Counted from the first letter of the stretch, positions 51,480 through 60,600 are shown. The stretch: DNA of 64,000 nt from Egibacter rhizosphaerae (GCF_004322855.1 NZ_CP036402.1:1984001-2048000); one strand, 5' to 3'. Notes: generated from the letters alone by a model not told the origin. Numbers and translations: made by a program.

Positions 51480-53207
51480 TCAGTCCTCCTCGAGCGGGTC
51501 GTACGCGGAGCGCGTGTAGCGAACGCTCGCGTTCCACATCATCCACTCGTCGACCCCGGCGCGTTCGGCGGCCTCGAGCTGCGCGCGTACCTCGGACTCG
51601 CCGTGGGGCCCGCCGAGCTGGAAGTCCTGCAACCACGCGACCACGTGGGAGTCGCCCTGCTCCTCGGCGAGGCGGACAAACTCCTCGAGGGATCGCTCGG
51701 TGATCAGCCCGGGCTCGGCGTTCGGGTCGCTCACGTCGAACTCCCCCGGCCCCCAGTGGCTGTAGTAGACCATCGGGGCGACGTAGTCGAGGTGCTCGGA
51801 CATCGCCGGGATGTCCTGCGCGATCTCGTGAGGCCGGGTCGCCGCGATCCCGTAGACGGAGGCGCCGTGGCTCGTGCCGTACGGTGCGATCGCCTCGTCG
51901 GCCTCCTCGAGGAAGTCGACGATCGACTCCGACGGCGTGGTGTCCTCGTCGAGGCCCCCGAAGTGGTACTCGTCCAAGGGCCCGTCGGGACGGCGGATGT
52001 AGTCCCACAGGATGTCGTCGACCCCGGCTCGCGCCGCCTCGACCGCGAGATCGATCTGGTACTGCCGCACGTCCTCGTGGGCGAAGCTCGTGAAGCCGTC
52101 GTAGCTGCCGGTGTGCATCACGCCCTCGGGCCGCTGGACCACGACATCACGATCGCCGTTCTCCCAGGCGTGCGGCGCCCAGGTCGGGTCGGCGAACGCG
52201 ACGATGCGCCCCACCACCCGGATCCCACGCTCGTGCAGCTCAGCGACGGTGTCGTCGAGGTCGTAGACCGCGAGGTTCGCGCCGATCTCGTTCGCGAGCT
52301 CCAGGTCGGTGTCGTAGCCGACGTGACCACCCTCGTCCTTGAGGCTCAGGACGACGGTGTTGATCCGACCTTCCTCGGCGAGGGTGAGGACGCCCTCGCG
52401 CAACTCGTCGCTCGCCCACCCGTGCGGCGAGACGTGCACGCCGCGGATGCGCTCCACGTCGCTGCGTGAGGGCACCCAGGCCGCTTCGGCCTCTGCGGTC
52501 GCGGTGTTGCCGGCCTCGCTCGTCGCAGTAACCGTGAGCTCGTGGACGGTGGCCGCCCCGTCCTGTGGCACCTCGAGTTCGGTCGCGAACTCGCCGTCCT
52601 CGTCGACCTCGACGGGCTCGCCACCCACCTCCACCTCGGCGTCGGGATCCGTGGAACCAGCGATCCCGACCGGCTCGTCCCCGACCGCGAGGTCGGGGTC
52701 CTCGAGCCGCAGGGGCGGGGGGCGCGTGTCGAGCGTGAACGACCACGACGCCTCGGCTGCGGGGGCGTCCTCGGTCTCGGGCACCTCGACCTCGATGACC
52801 TGCTCGCCCTCGGGCATGCGGTCGAGGTCCAGGGGCACCTCGCCGTCCTCGTCGAACGGGTGCTGCCGCGCGCCGTTGCGACGCACGGCGGCGTGCTGAA
52901 CGCGCTCCGCCGGCTCGCCGACGACCGTGACGTCGAGGCCCTCCTCGAGATCCTCGGCAGTGACAACGTCCCCGTCGTCGAGGCCGCGGAGGGCGAGCTC
53001 GACGCCGGCCTCATCGCTGTCCGGGGCCTCACCCTCGCCCCCAGTGCCGACGTCGAGTGGCGCGTCGGTCGCGCCGGCATTCCACCACCACGCCATCGCT
53101 GCGGCCGCACCGACCAACAGCACGCCGATGAGGGCTGCCCGCATGATCCGTGTGCTCCCCGATGCGTCCAAGGCACCCTCGTACTCGTCAATCATTCGCG
53201 ACGGCAC
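51480..53207 (-). CDS. Membrane-anchored DUF4015 glycoside hydrolase-like protein
   Basis: 575 residues (start GTG 53207; an ATG four codons in is possible). An N-terminal transmembrane helix (ALIGVLLVGAAAAMAWWW) is followed by an acidic, Ig-like extracellular region (~55-250; DPDAEVEVGGEPVEVDEDGEFATELEVP) and a C-terminal TIM-barrel DUF4015 domain starting RIRGVHVSPHGWASDELREGVLTLAEEGRINTVVLSLKDEGGHVGY, with ILWDYIRRP, VYGIAATRPHEIAQDIPAMSEHLDYVAPMVYYSHWG and VVAWLQDFQLG. DUF4015 proteins are putative glycosidases of cell-surface glycans. Substrate unknown. Confidence 0.8.
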   Translation of the reverse strand: MPSRMIDEYEGALDASGSTRIMRAALIGVLLVGAAAAMAWWWNAGATDAPLDVGTGGEGEAPDSDEAGVELALRGLDDGDVVTAEDLEEGLDVTVVGEPAERVQHAAVRRNGARQHPFDEDGEVPLDLDRMPEGEQVIEVEVPETEDAPAAEASWSFTLDTRPPPLRLEDPDLAVGDEPVGIAGSTDPDAEVEVGGEPVEVDEDGEFATELEVPQDGAATVHELTVTATSEAGNTATAEAEAAWVPSRSDVERIRGVHVSPHGWASDELREGVLTLAEEGRINTVVLSLKDEGGHVGYDTDLELANEIGANLAVYDLDDTVAELHERGIRVVGRIVAFADPTWAPHAWENGDRDVVVQRPEGVMHTGSYDGFTSFAHEDVRQYQIDLAVEAARAGVDDILWDYIRRPDGPLDEYHFGGLDEDTTPSESIVDFLEEADEAIAPYGTSHGASVYGIAATRPHEIAQDIPAMSEHLDYVAPMVYYSHWGPGEFDVSDPNAEPGLITERSLEEFVRLAEEQGDSHVVAWLQDFQLGGPHGESEVRAQLEAAERAGVDEWMMWNASVRYTRSAYDPLEED

Positions 53208-53485
53208 CGCGGTCCGACCCCCTGACCGACGATCCCCGAACCGTCCGACCCTGGCTCATCCGTGCCACCGCGACGCGATCCTCTACTGGCCCCCGGCCCG
53301 AGGGCCGCGGCGGCATGGACACGTGGCGCAGCCTACTGCTCGTCACCCCTCCGCGAGGGCACTGGGAACAGGATTTTCGATCGATCCCGACGCGCGTGGA
53401 CGGCGCCCCCGCGCCCGCCTCCCGGGCGGCCATCGGCGTCGTGTCGAACCCGGGACCGGCCGTCCGGTGACCGCGCGAACCGAGC

Positions 53486-54400
53486 CTACGTCTCGCGCCG
53501 CGAGGCCAGCCAGGCACCGGCCAGCACCAGGGCGGTGCCCACGAGCGCGGTCGCGTGCAGCGGCTCACCGCGGAGCGCGACGCCGAGGACGATGGCGACG
53601 ATCGGGGTGAAGTAGATCGCCACCGAGCCCCGTGGCCCCCCGACACGTCCCACGAGCGTGGTCATCAGCACGAATGCCAGTCCGGTGCCGAGCACACCGA
53701 GCGGCACCATCGCGAGCGCGGAACCCCACGCCCACTCGGAGCCCGGCAACTGCACGAGACCGAGCGGTGTCACGATCACGAGCGCCGCGACCTGGGCGTG
53801 CAGCAGCACCGGCAGCGAGCCGTAGCGCTGCTGCAGCGGCACGGCGAGGTTCGCCGCCAGCCCGTAGAGGCACACGGCCACCAGCAGCAGGGCGGTGCCG
53901 AGCGCGGTGGCGTCCGCGTCGCCCAGCCCCGGCCACATGATCGAGAGGACACCGACGAAGCCCAGCAGCAGGCCGACGACCTGGCGGCTGCCGGGCAGGC
54001 GCCGCAGCAGTGCCGTCGCCCACACCGCGGTGAAGATGGGCATCGCCGCGTTCATCATCCCCGCCACCGAGGAGTCGACCCACTGCTGGGCGATCGGGAA
54101 CAACGTCAGGGGGATGCCGATCCAGACCACACCCAGCAGGGCGACGCGCGGGAGGTCCTCGCGGGCCACGCGGCGGCGGGCCCGCGACACCAGCGCGACC
54201 GCGGCGGCACCCAGCGCCACGCGGGCGAGGGTCACGACCCCGGGCCGCAAGGCCTCCAGACCGATGTCGATGAACAGGAACGACGAGCCCCACATGAACG
54301 CGAGCGCCGTGAGCAACCCCCATTCGGGGGCGCCGAAGGCCTCCGACAGCCGTCCCGCGGACGTCTGCAGGAGGCGGGGCCGGGGGGCACCGTCGGACAT
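53486..54400 (-). CDS. EamA/DMT family transporter
   Basis: 304 residues from ATG 54400; the frame extends to a TTG at 54436 that overlaps the stop of the K+ channel gene. Ten membrane helices in two EamA repeats: LLTALAFMWGSSFLFIDIGLEALRPGVVTLARVALGA ... FPIAQQWVDSSVAGMMNAAMPIFTAVWATALLRRLPG, and LLLVAVCLYGLAANLAVPLQQRYG ... IYFTPIVAIVLGVALRGEPL. Drug/metabolite exporter superfamily, substrate unknown. A 278-base stretch between it and the DUF4015 gene holds no supported gene. Confidence 0.88.
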   Translation of the reverse strand: MSDGAPRPRLLQTSAGRLSEAFGAPEWGLLTALAFMWGSSFLFIDIGLEALRPGVVTLARVALGAAAVALVSRARRRVAREDLPRVALLGVVWIGIPLTLFPIAQQWVDSSVAGMMNAAMPIFTAVWATALLRRLPGSRQVVGLLLGFVGVLSIMWPGLGDADATALGTALLLVAVCLYGLAANLAVPLQQRYGSLPVLLHAQVAALVIVTPLGLVQLPGSEWAWGSALAMVPLGVLGTGLAFVLMTTLVGRVGGPRGSVAIYFTPIVAIVLGVALRGEPLHATALVGTALVLAGAWLASRRET

Positions 54401-54432
54401 GGACCGTGCGGCCTTTCCCGCGCCGGGGCGCG

Positions 54433-55491
54433 TCAACCCTGACGGTCGCGGGAGCGCGCACCGTCACGTTCGTCGGGCAGGCCGAGCACGCGATCGCCCT
54501 CGCGGAGCGCACCCAGGCGCGGGTCGTCGTACCGCAGGAGCTCTCCGTCGCGCACCACGGCGAGCGTGCGCTGGCCCTCCGTGGCGTCAACCGCGCAGCC
54601 GACCTCCCGTATTCCCACCTCGCGCTCGGAGAGCGCGAACCCTTCGGCGGTGTGCAGGAGATCGTCCACGACCCGACCGACCAAGGAGCTCCTCGTCGTG
54701 AGCCCCAGCAGCCGGCCGGACGCTTCGGCGGTGGTGATCGCCGCGTCGGCGCCGCCTTGGCGCAGCAGGTGCGCGTTCTCCTCCTCGCGGACGGCGGCGA
54801 CGATCCGGGCATCGGGGTTCAGCTCACGCGCGGTGAGCGTCGCGAGCACCGAGGTGTCGTCGCGGTTCGTCGCGATGATCACACCGCGCGCCTCGCGGAC
54901 CTTCGCCTCGTCGAGGCACGAGACGCGCGCCGGATCGCCGTTCACCACCGTGAACCCGTCGTGGCGGGCCTGTTCGGCCGCATCCGCATCGATGTCGATC
55001 ACCACGACCTGCCGGTCAGCAACCCCGTCCTCGCGCAACGCCTCGACCGCCGCGCGACCCTTCGTCCCGTAGCCGCACACGATGTAGTGGTCACGCAGCC
55101 TGCGGCGGGTGCGTGAGCGGCGCAGGTCCTCGCGCCACTGGGACGTGAGCAGCTCGACGGTGGTCCCCACGAGCAGCAACAGGAACACGATCCGCGCGGG
55201 CGTCACCAGCAGCGCGGTCGCCATTCGGGCACCGTCGGTCACGGGCACGATGTCGCCGTACCCCGTCGTGGTCACGGTGACCGAGGCGTAGTACAGCGCA
55301 TCGATGACACCGATCGTCCCGCCCGCCTCGTCGACGTACCCGCCCCGCCCCGCGTACAGCACGATCGCGACGAACAGGATCAGTGAGGCCGCGAAGAGCA
55401 GCCGCCGCAGCAGGCGGATGATCGGCGTGTACTCCCGGGCGGGGGGACGCGAGCGGACGTCCTCGGTGGCGGTTTCGGTCGGTTCGCTCAT
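54433..55491 (-). CDS. Potassium channel with TrkA regulatory domains
   Basis: 352 residues from ATG 55491 (GAGAGG upstream). Two-helix ion channel: LLRRLLFAASLILFVAIVLY, pore loop with the K+ selectivity filter TTTGYGD (residues 74-80), and inner helix MATALLVTPARIVFLLLLVGTTVELL. Then a Rossmann TrkA-N domain (HYIVCGYGTKGRAAVEAL ... VVVIDIDADAAEQARHDGFTVVNGDPA) and a TrkA-C domain (VVDDLLHTAEGFALSEREV). This is the MthK/Kch-type layout, gated by ligand binding to the cytoplasmic ring. Divergent from the RNase gene. Confidence 0.92.
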   Translation of the reverse strand: MSEPTETATEDVRSRPPAREYTPIIRLLRRLLFAASLILFVAIVLYAGRGGYVDEAGGTIGVIDALYYASVTVTTTGYGDIVPVTDGARMATALLVTPARIVFLLLLVGTTVELLTSQWREDLRRSRTRRRLRDHYIVCGYGTKGRAAVEALREDGVADRQVVVIDIDADAAEQARHDGFTVVNGDPARVSCLDEAKVREARGVIIATNRDDTSVLATLTARELNPDARIVAAVREEENAHLLRQGGADAAITTAEASGRLLGLTTRSSLVGRVVDDLLHTAEGFALSEREVGIREVGCAVDATEGQRTLAVVRDGELLRYDDPRLGALREGDRVLGLPDERDGARSRDRQG

Positions 55492-55587
55492 GGCCTCTCG
55501 ATGGGTACGACGCACTCGCACCACCCTGGGTGACAGCGCCCCACGATACCGTCCCCGGGAGTCCGGGCGGCTCCGGGCGGCCACGTG

Positions 55588-57765
55588 ATGCCCGAGCCTG
55601 CGAGACTGTCGCGCGACCGTGCGATCCCCGACGTCCCGTCCCGTGAGGTTGCCGTGCAGGTTCGTTGCCGTTTCCGCCCCCACCGCCGGGGGTTCGGGTT
55701 CCTGACGCCCGTTGCCGAGGACGGCGTGACCGAGACCACGGTCGCGGTCCCCGGCGCCGATGGCGAACCCGTCGAGGTCGACCGGGTCTTCGTGCCCCCA
55801 CAGCCGGCCCGCGCGTTCGTGGCCGACGACCTCGTCCTCACCACGATCGAGCTCGCCGACAAGGGCGCGACCGCCGCCGCCACCGAGCTGGTGACCCGAC
55901 CGCGCCGGCTGCTCACCGGCACGACCGCCAGACGCCGCGGGCAGATGGTCATCGAGCAGGACGGTGCGCAGGGCACAGGCTGGATCACCTTGGCCGAGCC
56001 CGTCGCAGAATCCCTCGCGGCGCACGAGGGCGAGCGGGTGGTGGTGCTCGTCGTGCCCGGTGAGGGCGGCGCCCCCGTCGCACAAGCCGTGGCAGCCGGC
56101 CCCTACCCCGCCGGCACCGCGGACGCGACCCGCGCCCGCGCCGTCCCGCTCGTGCTGGGGGGCGCCGCCCCCTCGGTGGTTCCCGGCGGTCCGGCCGCGG
56201 TCGGCCTCGACCCGCAGGCGACCGAAACCACGCACGTGCGCATCACCGGCCAACTGGCGGCAGGGCGACGCGGTGCCGCCGCCGGGCTCGACCGGTCGGG
56301 ACCCGTTCCGGGCGAGAACCTCGTGCCGATGGACCGGCGCGACGAGACGTGCGTGACCGTCGACGCGTTCGCGAGCCGCGACCTCGACGACGCGGTCGGC
56401 GCCAGCTGGGACCGCGATCCCGACAGCCCGGTCTGGGTCGCGGTGCACATCACCGACGTGGCCGGCGACATCGGGCTCGACTCCCCCGCGGACCAGTACG
56501 CCCGCACACTCGCGGCGACGGCCTACCTGGCATCCGGACCGAACGCGCCGATGCTCGACCCCTCGATGTCGGAGGGAGCCCACTCGCTCGTCGTCGGGCA
56601 GGACCGGGCCGTGCTGTCGGCCCGCTTCGCGGTGCTGCCCGACGGGCGCGTCGACCGGGTCACCGTCGAGCCCGCCTGGATCCGCTCTCGCGCGCGACTC
56701 TCGTACCGTGCGGTCGAGCGTTGGCTGGCTGGCGACGGCAAGGCCGTGGAACTCGAGGCGAGCACGCAGGCCCCCTCGGTCGAGCGGGCCCTCCGCGATG
56801 CGCTGGAGGCCTCCCGGCGGCTGTCGGTCGAGCGCGACGCGCGCCTCACCCTCGAGGAGCTGTTCGACCAGGCGGAGCTCACCCCCACCGTCGTGAACGG
56901 CGAGCTGACGCTGGCCTCCGCCGAGCCCCACGCGGAGGCCTACCGGCTGATCGAGCGCCTGATGGTCGCCGCGAACGAGGCCGTCGGCGGATGGCTCGTG
57001 CGCCACGAGATGCCGGCCCTCTACCGCGCGCACGAGGGGATCGATCCCGGGCGGCGGGAGCGGCTGCGCGCGGCAGCGGAGCTCGCGGGGGCGTCGCTGC
57101 CCTCGGTCGAGGCCGACGACGGCGACCCCGACCGGGTCACCGGTGAACTGCTCGCCGAGATCGACCGGCTTGACCGCGAGGGACGGATCGAGAGCCGCGA
57201 TCTGCTGATCTCGACCGCGACGTCGTCGACGGCGCGTGCGACGTACGAACCGGATCCGCACCAGCACCGCGGGCTGGCGTCGGAGGCCTACGTCCACTTC
57301 ACCTCGCCGCTGCGGCGCTACGCCGACCTCGTCGTGCACCGCCAGGTGCGCGCCGCCCTGGCGGGCGAGCCCCCGCCCCACGAGGTGGAGTTGCTGCGGC
57401 CGCTGTCGGACTGGCTCGGTGCTCGCGCAGGCGCGCTGGCCCGGCTGGAGGGCAGGGAGCGCGCGGATCTGTGGGCCCTGCTCCTCGAGCAGGGGGAGAT
57501 TCGCGGGGCGGAGACCGCGGTGGTCACCGGGCTCACTCCCGCGGGGCTGCGGATCCGGGTGCCGCGGCTGGGCCTGCCCGGGTTCCTGACCGCCGAGGAC
57601 GCCCTCGGGCTCGGGGACGATGAGCGCGCGAAGCTCGAGACGGACACGCACGGGCTCACCGCGACGAGCGCGTCCTGGCGGGTCGGGGTGCGCACGTCAG
57701 TGCGCTACGCCGGACTCGACGAGATCGGCCGCGCGAGCTGGACCCGCGCGGACACGGCCGGATGA
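55588..57765 (+). CDS. RNase II / RNB-domain exoribonuclease
   Basis: 725 residues from ATG 55588 (GTG 55585 also possible). A short cold-shock-like N-terminus (VQVRCRFRPHRRGFGFLTPV) leads to the RNB catalytic domain with CVTVDAFASRDLDDAVGA (acidic metal ligands, Asp-x4-6-D-x-DD pattern), VAVHITDVAGDI, AYRLIERLMVAANEAVGGWL, AYVHFTSPLRRYADLVVHRQV (catalytic Arg region). A C-terminal S1-like segment follows (TAVVTGLTPAGLRIRVPRLGLPGFL). It would degrade RNA processively 3' to 5'. Length fits the RNase II/R family. Confidence 0.88.
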   Translation: MPEPARLSRDRAIPDVPSREVAVQVRCRFRPHRRGFGFLTPVAEDGVTETTVAVPGADGEPVEVDRVFVPPQPARAFVADDLVLTTIELADKGATAAATELVTRPRRLLTGTTARRRGQMVIEQDGAQGTGWITLAEPVAESLAAHEGERVVVLVVPGEGGAPVAQAVAAGPYPAGTADATRARAVPLVLGGAAPSVVPGGPAAVGLDPQATETTHVRITGQLAAGRRGAAAGLDRSGPVPGENLVPMDRRDETCVTVDAFASRDLDDAVGASWDRDPDSPVWVAVHITDVAGDIGLDSPADQYARTLAATAYLASGPNAPMLDPSMSEGAHSLVVGQDRAVLSARFAVLPDGRVDRVTVEPAWIRSRARLSYRAVERWLAGDGKAVELEASTQAPSVERALRDALEASRRLSVERDARLTLEELFDQAELTPTVVNGELTLASAEPHAEAYRLIERLMVAANEAVGGWLVRHEMPALYRAHEGIDPGRRERLRAAAELAGASLPSVEADDGDPDRVTGELLAEIDRLDREGRIESRDLLISTATSSTARATYEPDPHQHRGLASEAYVHFTSPLRRYADLVVHRQVRAALAGEPPPHEVELLRPLSDWLGARAGALARLEGRERADLWALLLEQGEIRGAETAVVTGLTPAGLRIRVPRLGLPGFLTAEDALGLGDDERAKLETDTHGLTATSASWRVGVRTSVRYAGLDEIGRASWTRADTAG

Positions 57766-57777
57766 GCCGGCTGGTGA

Positions 57778-57795
57778 GCCGGCCCTCGCGCCGGC
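57778..57795. terminator. Possible hairpin between convergent RNase and DUF1634 genes
   Basis: GCCGGC at 57778-57783 pairs with GCCGGC at 57790-57795 across a six-base loop; a third GCCGGC lies just upstream at about 57766. The short stem and lack of a U-run make this only a possible terminator. Confidence 0.3.
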
Positions 57796-57813
57796 CGGGC
57801 CTGGCCCACTGGC

Positions 57814-58086
57814 TCAGCGGCCGACGAGGGCCGCGAGCGCGAAGACCGCCGCGAGACCGGCGAGGGCGAGCAGGTAGCGGCGGTCCCCCGGCCCGCGCCA
57901 TGCGCGGGCGGCGAGCAGCAACCGCAACGGTGGACCGAGCACCACGATCCCGATCGCGACCCACGCGACGCGCGGGCCCCAGGGAGCCGGGGCGAACAGG
58001 CTGACCAGCGCCGTGACGACCGCCAACGCGGCCATCGCGGTCAGCAGCCGGGCACCCTTCGGCACCGGATCGGTCGGCTGGTTCAT
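57814..58086 (-). CDS. Small membrane protein, DUF1634-like
   Basis: 90 residues, three membrane helices (about 12-30, 36-55, 68-88) with the basic loop LLLAARAWRGPGDRRYLLALAG between the second and third. The layout matches DUF1634 proteins, which typically sit next to TauE/SafE permeases; here it follows one by 28 bases on the same strand. Likely a partner subunit of that permease; the family assignment is by layout and context. Confidence 0.65.
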   Translation of the reverse strand: MNQPTDPVPKGARLLTAMAALAVVTALVSLFAPAPWGPRVAWVAIGIVVLGPPLRLLLAARAWRGPGDRRYLLALAGLAAVFALAALVGR

Positions 58087-58114
58087 CGATCCCCCTGCGC
58101 TGGATCTCCCTGCA

Positions 58115-58948
58115 TCAGGCGGCCACCAGCACCACGGCCACGACCACCAACGCGCCGGCCAGCACGCGCCGGGCCAGGACGGGCGGGACGACCTCCTGCA
58201 CCAACGCGCCGAGCATGCCGCCGGCGATCGCGCCGATCACCGCGACGGCCCCGAGGAGCGGGTCCACGTCGCCCCGGCCCACGTACACGATGAGCGCAGC
58301 CACCGCCGTCAGCCCGCTCGCGAGCGTCGTGGTCGCCGCGGCGACCTTGACGGGAACGTGCATCACCTCGCTCATCAGCGGGGTCTTGAGGTACCCACCG
58401 GAGGTCCCGGTCAGCCCGGCGACCACCCCGACCACCCCCGAGAGACCCAGACCCGCGGGCACGCGGCGGGCGCAATACGGCACCACCTCCTCGCCGAGCC
58501 GGTAGACGCCGGCGAGTCGGCCGGGGTGCTCCCCGACTTCGTCCGCGCCGAGCGCCGGGTCCGGACGGTTGCGCATCCCTCGCCGGCCGAAGCTGCCGGC
58601 AGCGGCGGTGAGGACCGCGACCGCGAGCACCACGTTGAAGAGCTCGGGGGGAACGACGCCCGCGAGGACGGCGCCGGCGACGGCGCCGATCGTGGCGGTC
58701 AGCTCGAGGACCACCGCCAGTCGATGGTTGATGAGCCGCTGCGCGAGCTGACGTGGCGCCGCCGCCAACGAGCCGGCTGCCACCGTCAGCAGTCCCAGGG
58801 AGGCCGCGAGCGCCTGCGGCACGCCGGCCAGGACGAGACCGGGGACGAGCAGCACGGCGCCGCCGATGCCCCCTGCGGCGCCGACAGCCGCAGCACCGAG
58901 CGCGGCGGTCAGCACGAGCCACAGGTCGGGGTCCGCGAGCGCCACCAA
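58115..58948 (-). CDS. TSUP (TauE/SafE) family permease 2
   Basis: 277 residues, about eight helices. AAVGAAGGIGGAVLLVPGLVLAGVPQALAASLGLLTVAAGS and VVGVVAGLTGTSGGYLKTPLMSEVMHVPVKVAAATTTLASGLTAV are the two glycine-rich TSUP repeats; a ~30-residue cytoplasmic loop separates the halves. Probably transports sulfite, sulfide-derived or organosulfur anions. Differs clearly from the TSUP protein at 44746. Operon with the DUF1634-like gene. Confidence 0.88.
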   Translation of the reverse strand: MVALADPDLWLVLTAALGAAAVGAAGGIGGAVLLVPGLVLAGVPQALAASLGLLTVAAGSLAAAPRQLAQRLINHRLAVVLELTATIGAVAGAVLAGVVPPELFNVVLAVAVLTAAAGSFGRRGMRNRPDPALGADEVGEHPGRLAGVYRLGEEVVPYCARRVPAGLGLSGVVGVVAGLTGTSGGYLKTPLMSEVMHVPVKVAAATTTLASGLTAVAALIVYVGRGDVDPLLGAVAVIGAIAGGMLGALVQEVVPPVLARRVLAGALVVVAVVLVAA

Positions 58949-59012
58949 GCAGCCTTACGGGATGGGGTCGGACGGACCCGCATCCTATGGGCCGACCTGC
59001 CCGGGGACGCAG

Positions 59013-59474
59013 TCAGCCGGCCGGTGGCCGGGCCGCGGGCACGCCCGGCTCGTCACCGGCACGAAACGGCGCCCGGGTGAGAACGTGCAGCAGGTACCCG
59101 ACCGGACCCAACAGGAGCGTGAGCAGCAGGACCGGAAGGACCACGAAGTGCGGCACGTGCCATGCACGCGCGTCGAGGTAGATCCAGCGTCCGACAAGCA
59201 GATCGAAGGCGAGGAAGTGGGCCCAGGCGACCAGCGCGCCGCGGGGTTCGGCCAGGAGGGCGGCCACGGCTCCGAGCTCGGGTCGCGTGACCGTCGAGAG
59301 GACGTCCCCGACGATCGGCGCCACCGCCACCGCGTAGGCGGCGGCCGCCGGAACGGCCACCAGCGGCGAGGCCAGGAGGCGTCGCGTCAGCCACCATCGC
59401 GGGGCGGCCAGCATCAGCGCCCAGACGGGGGCCACGAGCAGGAAGCTGGCGGAAAAGGCCGTCGTCACCGTCAC
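59013..59474 (-). CDS. ABA4-like (DUF4281) membrane protein
   Basis: 153 residues, four membrane helices. SASFLLVAPVWALMLAAPRWWLTRRLLASPL and the characteristic VAWAHFLAFDLLVGRWIYLDARAWHVPHFVVLPVLLLTLLLGPVGYLLHVL match the ABA4/DUF4281 family, linked in plants to neoxanthin formation, of unknown role in bacteria. The start overlaps the stop of the preceding membrane protein gene by four bases. No carotenoid gene lies nearby. Confidence 0.82.
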   Translation of the reverse strand: MTVTTAFSASFLLVAPVWALMLAAPRWWLTRRLLASPLVAVPAAAAYAVAVAPIVGDVLSTVTRPELGAVAALLAEPRGALVAWAHFLAFDLLVGRWIYLDARAWHVPHFVVLPVLLLTLLLGPVGYLLHVLTRAPFRAGDEPGVPAARPPAG

Positions 59475-60442
59475 GGCCGGCCCTCCCGGGGCGGGACGGC
59501 CGGCGCCGCCTGGTCGGGCGCACCGGTCCCGGCGGTCGCGTTCCGGGACGCGAGCGCCAACAGCGTGACCAACCCGGCCCCGCCGAGCAGTGCGACCCCT
59601 GCGACCAACAGGACGCCGGACACCGGCATGAGGTCCATGGGAGAGCGGCCGGTGAACGTCTGCAGCCCCGCGGCGAGGACGAGCCCGACGTACCCGACGG
59701 CCGCGACGACCACGACCCGGCGTTGGCGCGCGATGCCCCAGGCACCGAACCCCAGCAGCCAGGCGATCCCCGGCAGCACCTGCGCCGCGTGCACGGTCAC
59801 GGCGTGCGGCACCTTCAGCTGGCCGGCCGCGCCGAAGACGTTCGGCTCCCGTCCCGTGTCAGCGAGCGTCTGCTCGATCCCGTGGGTGACCATCTGCCCG
59901 CCGAGTGCCTGGCTCACCAGCAACACGAGCAGCCCGGTGCGGACCCCGAGCACCATCGGGCCCGGCGCCTCCAGACGGGTGAAACTCCACCACGTCACCA
60001 GCAGGATCGACAGGGCGATCGCGGTGACCGCCACCCCCATGATCACGAAGACGCTGGCGTCGAATGAGCTCGTGAGGTTGAAGTGCGACGGCACGCCCCG
60101 GAACGCCTGGAGCGACACCGCGCTGACCTCGACGACGGAGCCACCGCCGAGCAGCCACGCGACGGTGCGCCGGGCCCGAGGACCCGTCCGCAGGTAGCTC
60201 GTCAGCCAAGCGACCGTGATCGACGTCAACCCGAACGACACCCCGAACAGGAACGGCTTCCGAAACGAGATCGGCCCCTGCCAGGCACGGTCGGTCAGGA
60301 CCGCGGGCACGAGGTGCACGAGCCCCACGATGACCAGCATCGTGCCCACGGCGAAGAGCCAGCGCTGCGACGTGTCCCCCTCCCGCCAGTAGGCGGTGAG
60401 CGCGCCCCGGAGTTCCCGCACGAGCCCGGATGTCCTCCCCAT
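59471..60442 (-). CDS. Polytopic membrane protein paired with ABA4-like protein
   Basis: 323 residues, eight predicted helices. Notable segments are GPISFRKPFLFGVSFGLTSITVAWLTSYL, GVPSHFNLTSSFDASVFVIMGVAVTAIAL, GGQMVTHGIEQTLADTGREPNVFGAAGQLKVPHAVTVHAAQVLPGIAWLLGF, with several conserved-looking His residues inside or near helices that could bind a cofactor. I recognise no named family. Co-transcribed with the ABA4-like gene and divergent from a PadR regulator, whose two operator-like sites lie in the gap, so probably PadR-controlled. Confidence 0.7.
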   Translation of the reverse strand: MGRTSGLVRELRGALTAYWREGDTSQRWLFAVGTMLVIVGLVHLVPAVLTDRAWQGPISFRKPFLFGVSFGLTSITVAWLTSYLRTGPRARRTVAWLLGGGSVVEVSAVSLQAFRGVPSHFNLTSSFDASVFVIMGVAVTAIALSILLVTWWSFTRLEAPGPMVLGVRTGLLVLLVSQALGGQMVTHGIEQTLADTGREPNVFGAAGQLKVPHAVTVHAAQVLPGIAWLLGFGAWGIARQRRVVVVAAVGYVGLVLAAGLQTFTGRSPMDLMPVSGVLLVAGVALLGGAGLVTLLALASRNATAGTGAPDQAAPAVPPREGRP

Positions 60443-60520
60443 CGCTGCTGCCCTCCGCTCCGGAGCCGCAGGGTTGCCGGCTCACGACTCCCCCGATCCG
60501 GTGTGAACTTCGAATCTTAC

Positions 60521-60536
60521 ATGTCGAGACTGACAT
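60521..60536. promoter_or_regulatory. PadR-type operator, site 1
   Basis: ATGT (60521-60524), eight bases, ACAT (60533-60536): the consensus PadR half-site arrangement. It also overlaps a perfect 10-bp palindrome TGACATGTCA at 60531-60540. Lies in the divergent gap 79 bases from the membrane protein start. Confidence 0.6.
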
Positions 60537-60541
60537 GTCAA

Positions 60542-60569
60542 TTGGCATCTGTCGAACGGGACATATAGA
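60542..60569 (+). promoter_or_regulatory. Candidate padR promoter
   Basis: TTGGCA (60542-60547) and TATAGA (60564-60569) with a 16-base spacer, 31 bases before the padR ATG. The second operator-like site covers the spacer and touches the -10 box. Confidence 0.5.
60549..60564. promoter_or_regulatory. PadR-type operator, site 2
   Basis: CTGT-N8-ACAT at 60549-60564, one mismatch from the ATGT-N8-ACAT consensus, centred 28 bases from site 1. Its position over the padR promoter fits autorepression. Confidence 0.5.
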
Positions 60570-60600
60570 CTGTGCCCAGGAGACGGACGAGAAGGGCGCG

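Noticed and set aside
53150-53470. 106-codon plus-strand frame in the gap before the EamA gene
   Set aside because: It overlaps the 5' end of the DUF4015 gene, has no ribosome binding site and no recognisable fold. I see nothing else in 53208-53485.
55492-57651. Upstream extension of the K+ channel frame
   Set aside because: Antisense to the RNB nuclease; the channel start at 55491 has GAGAGG and directly precedes the first helix.
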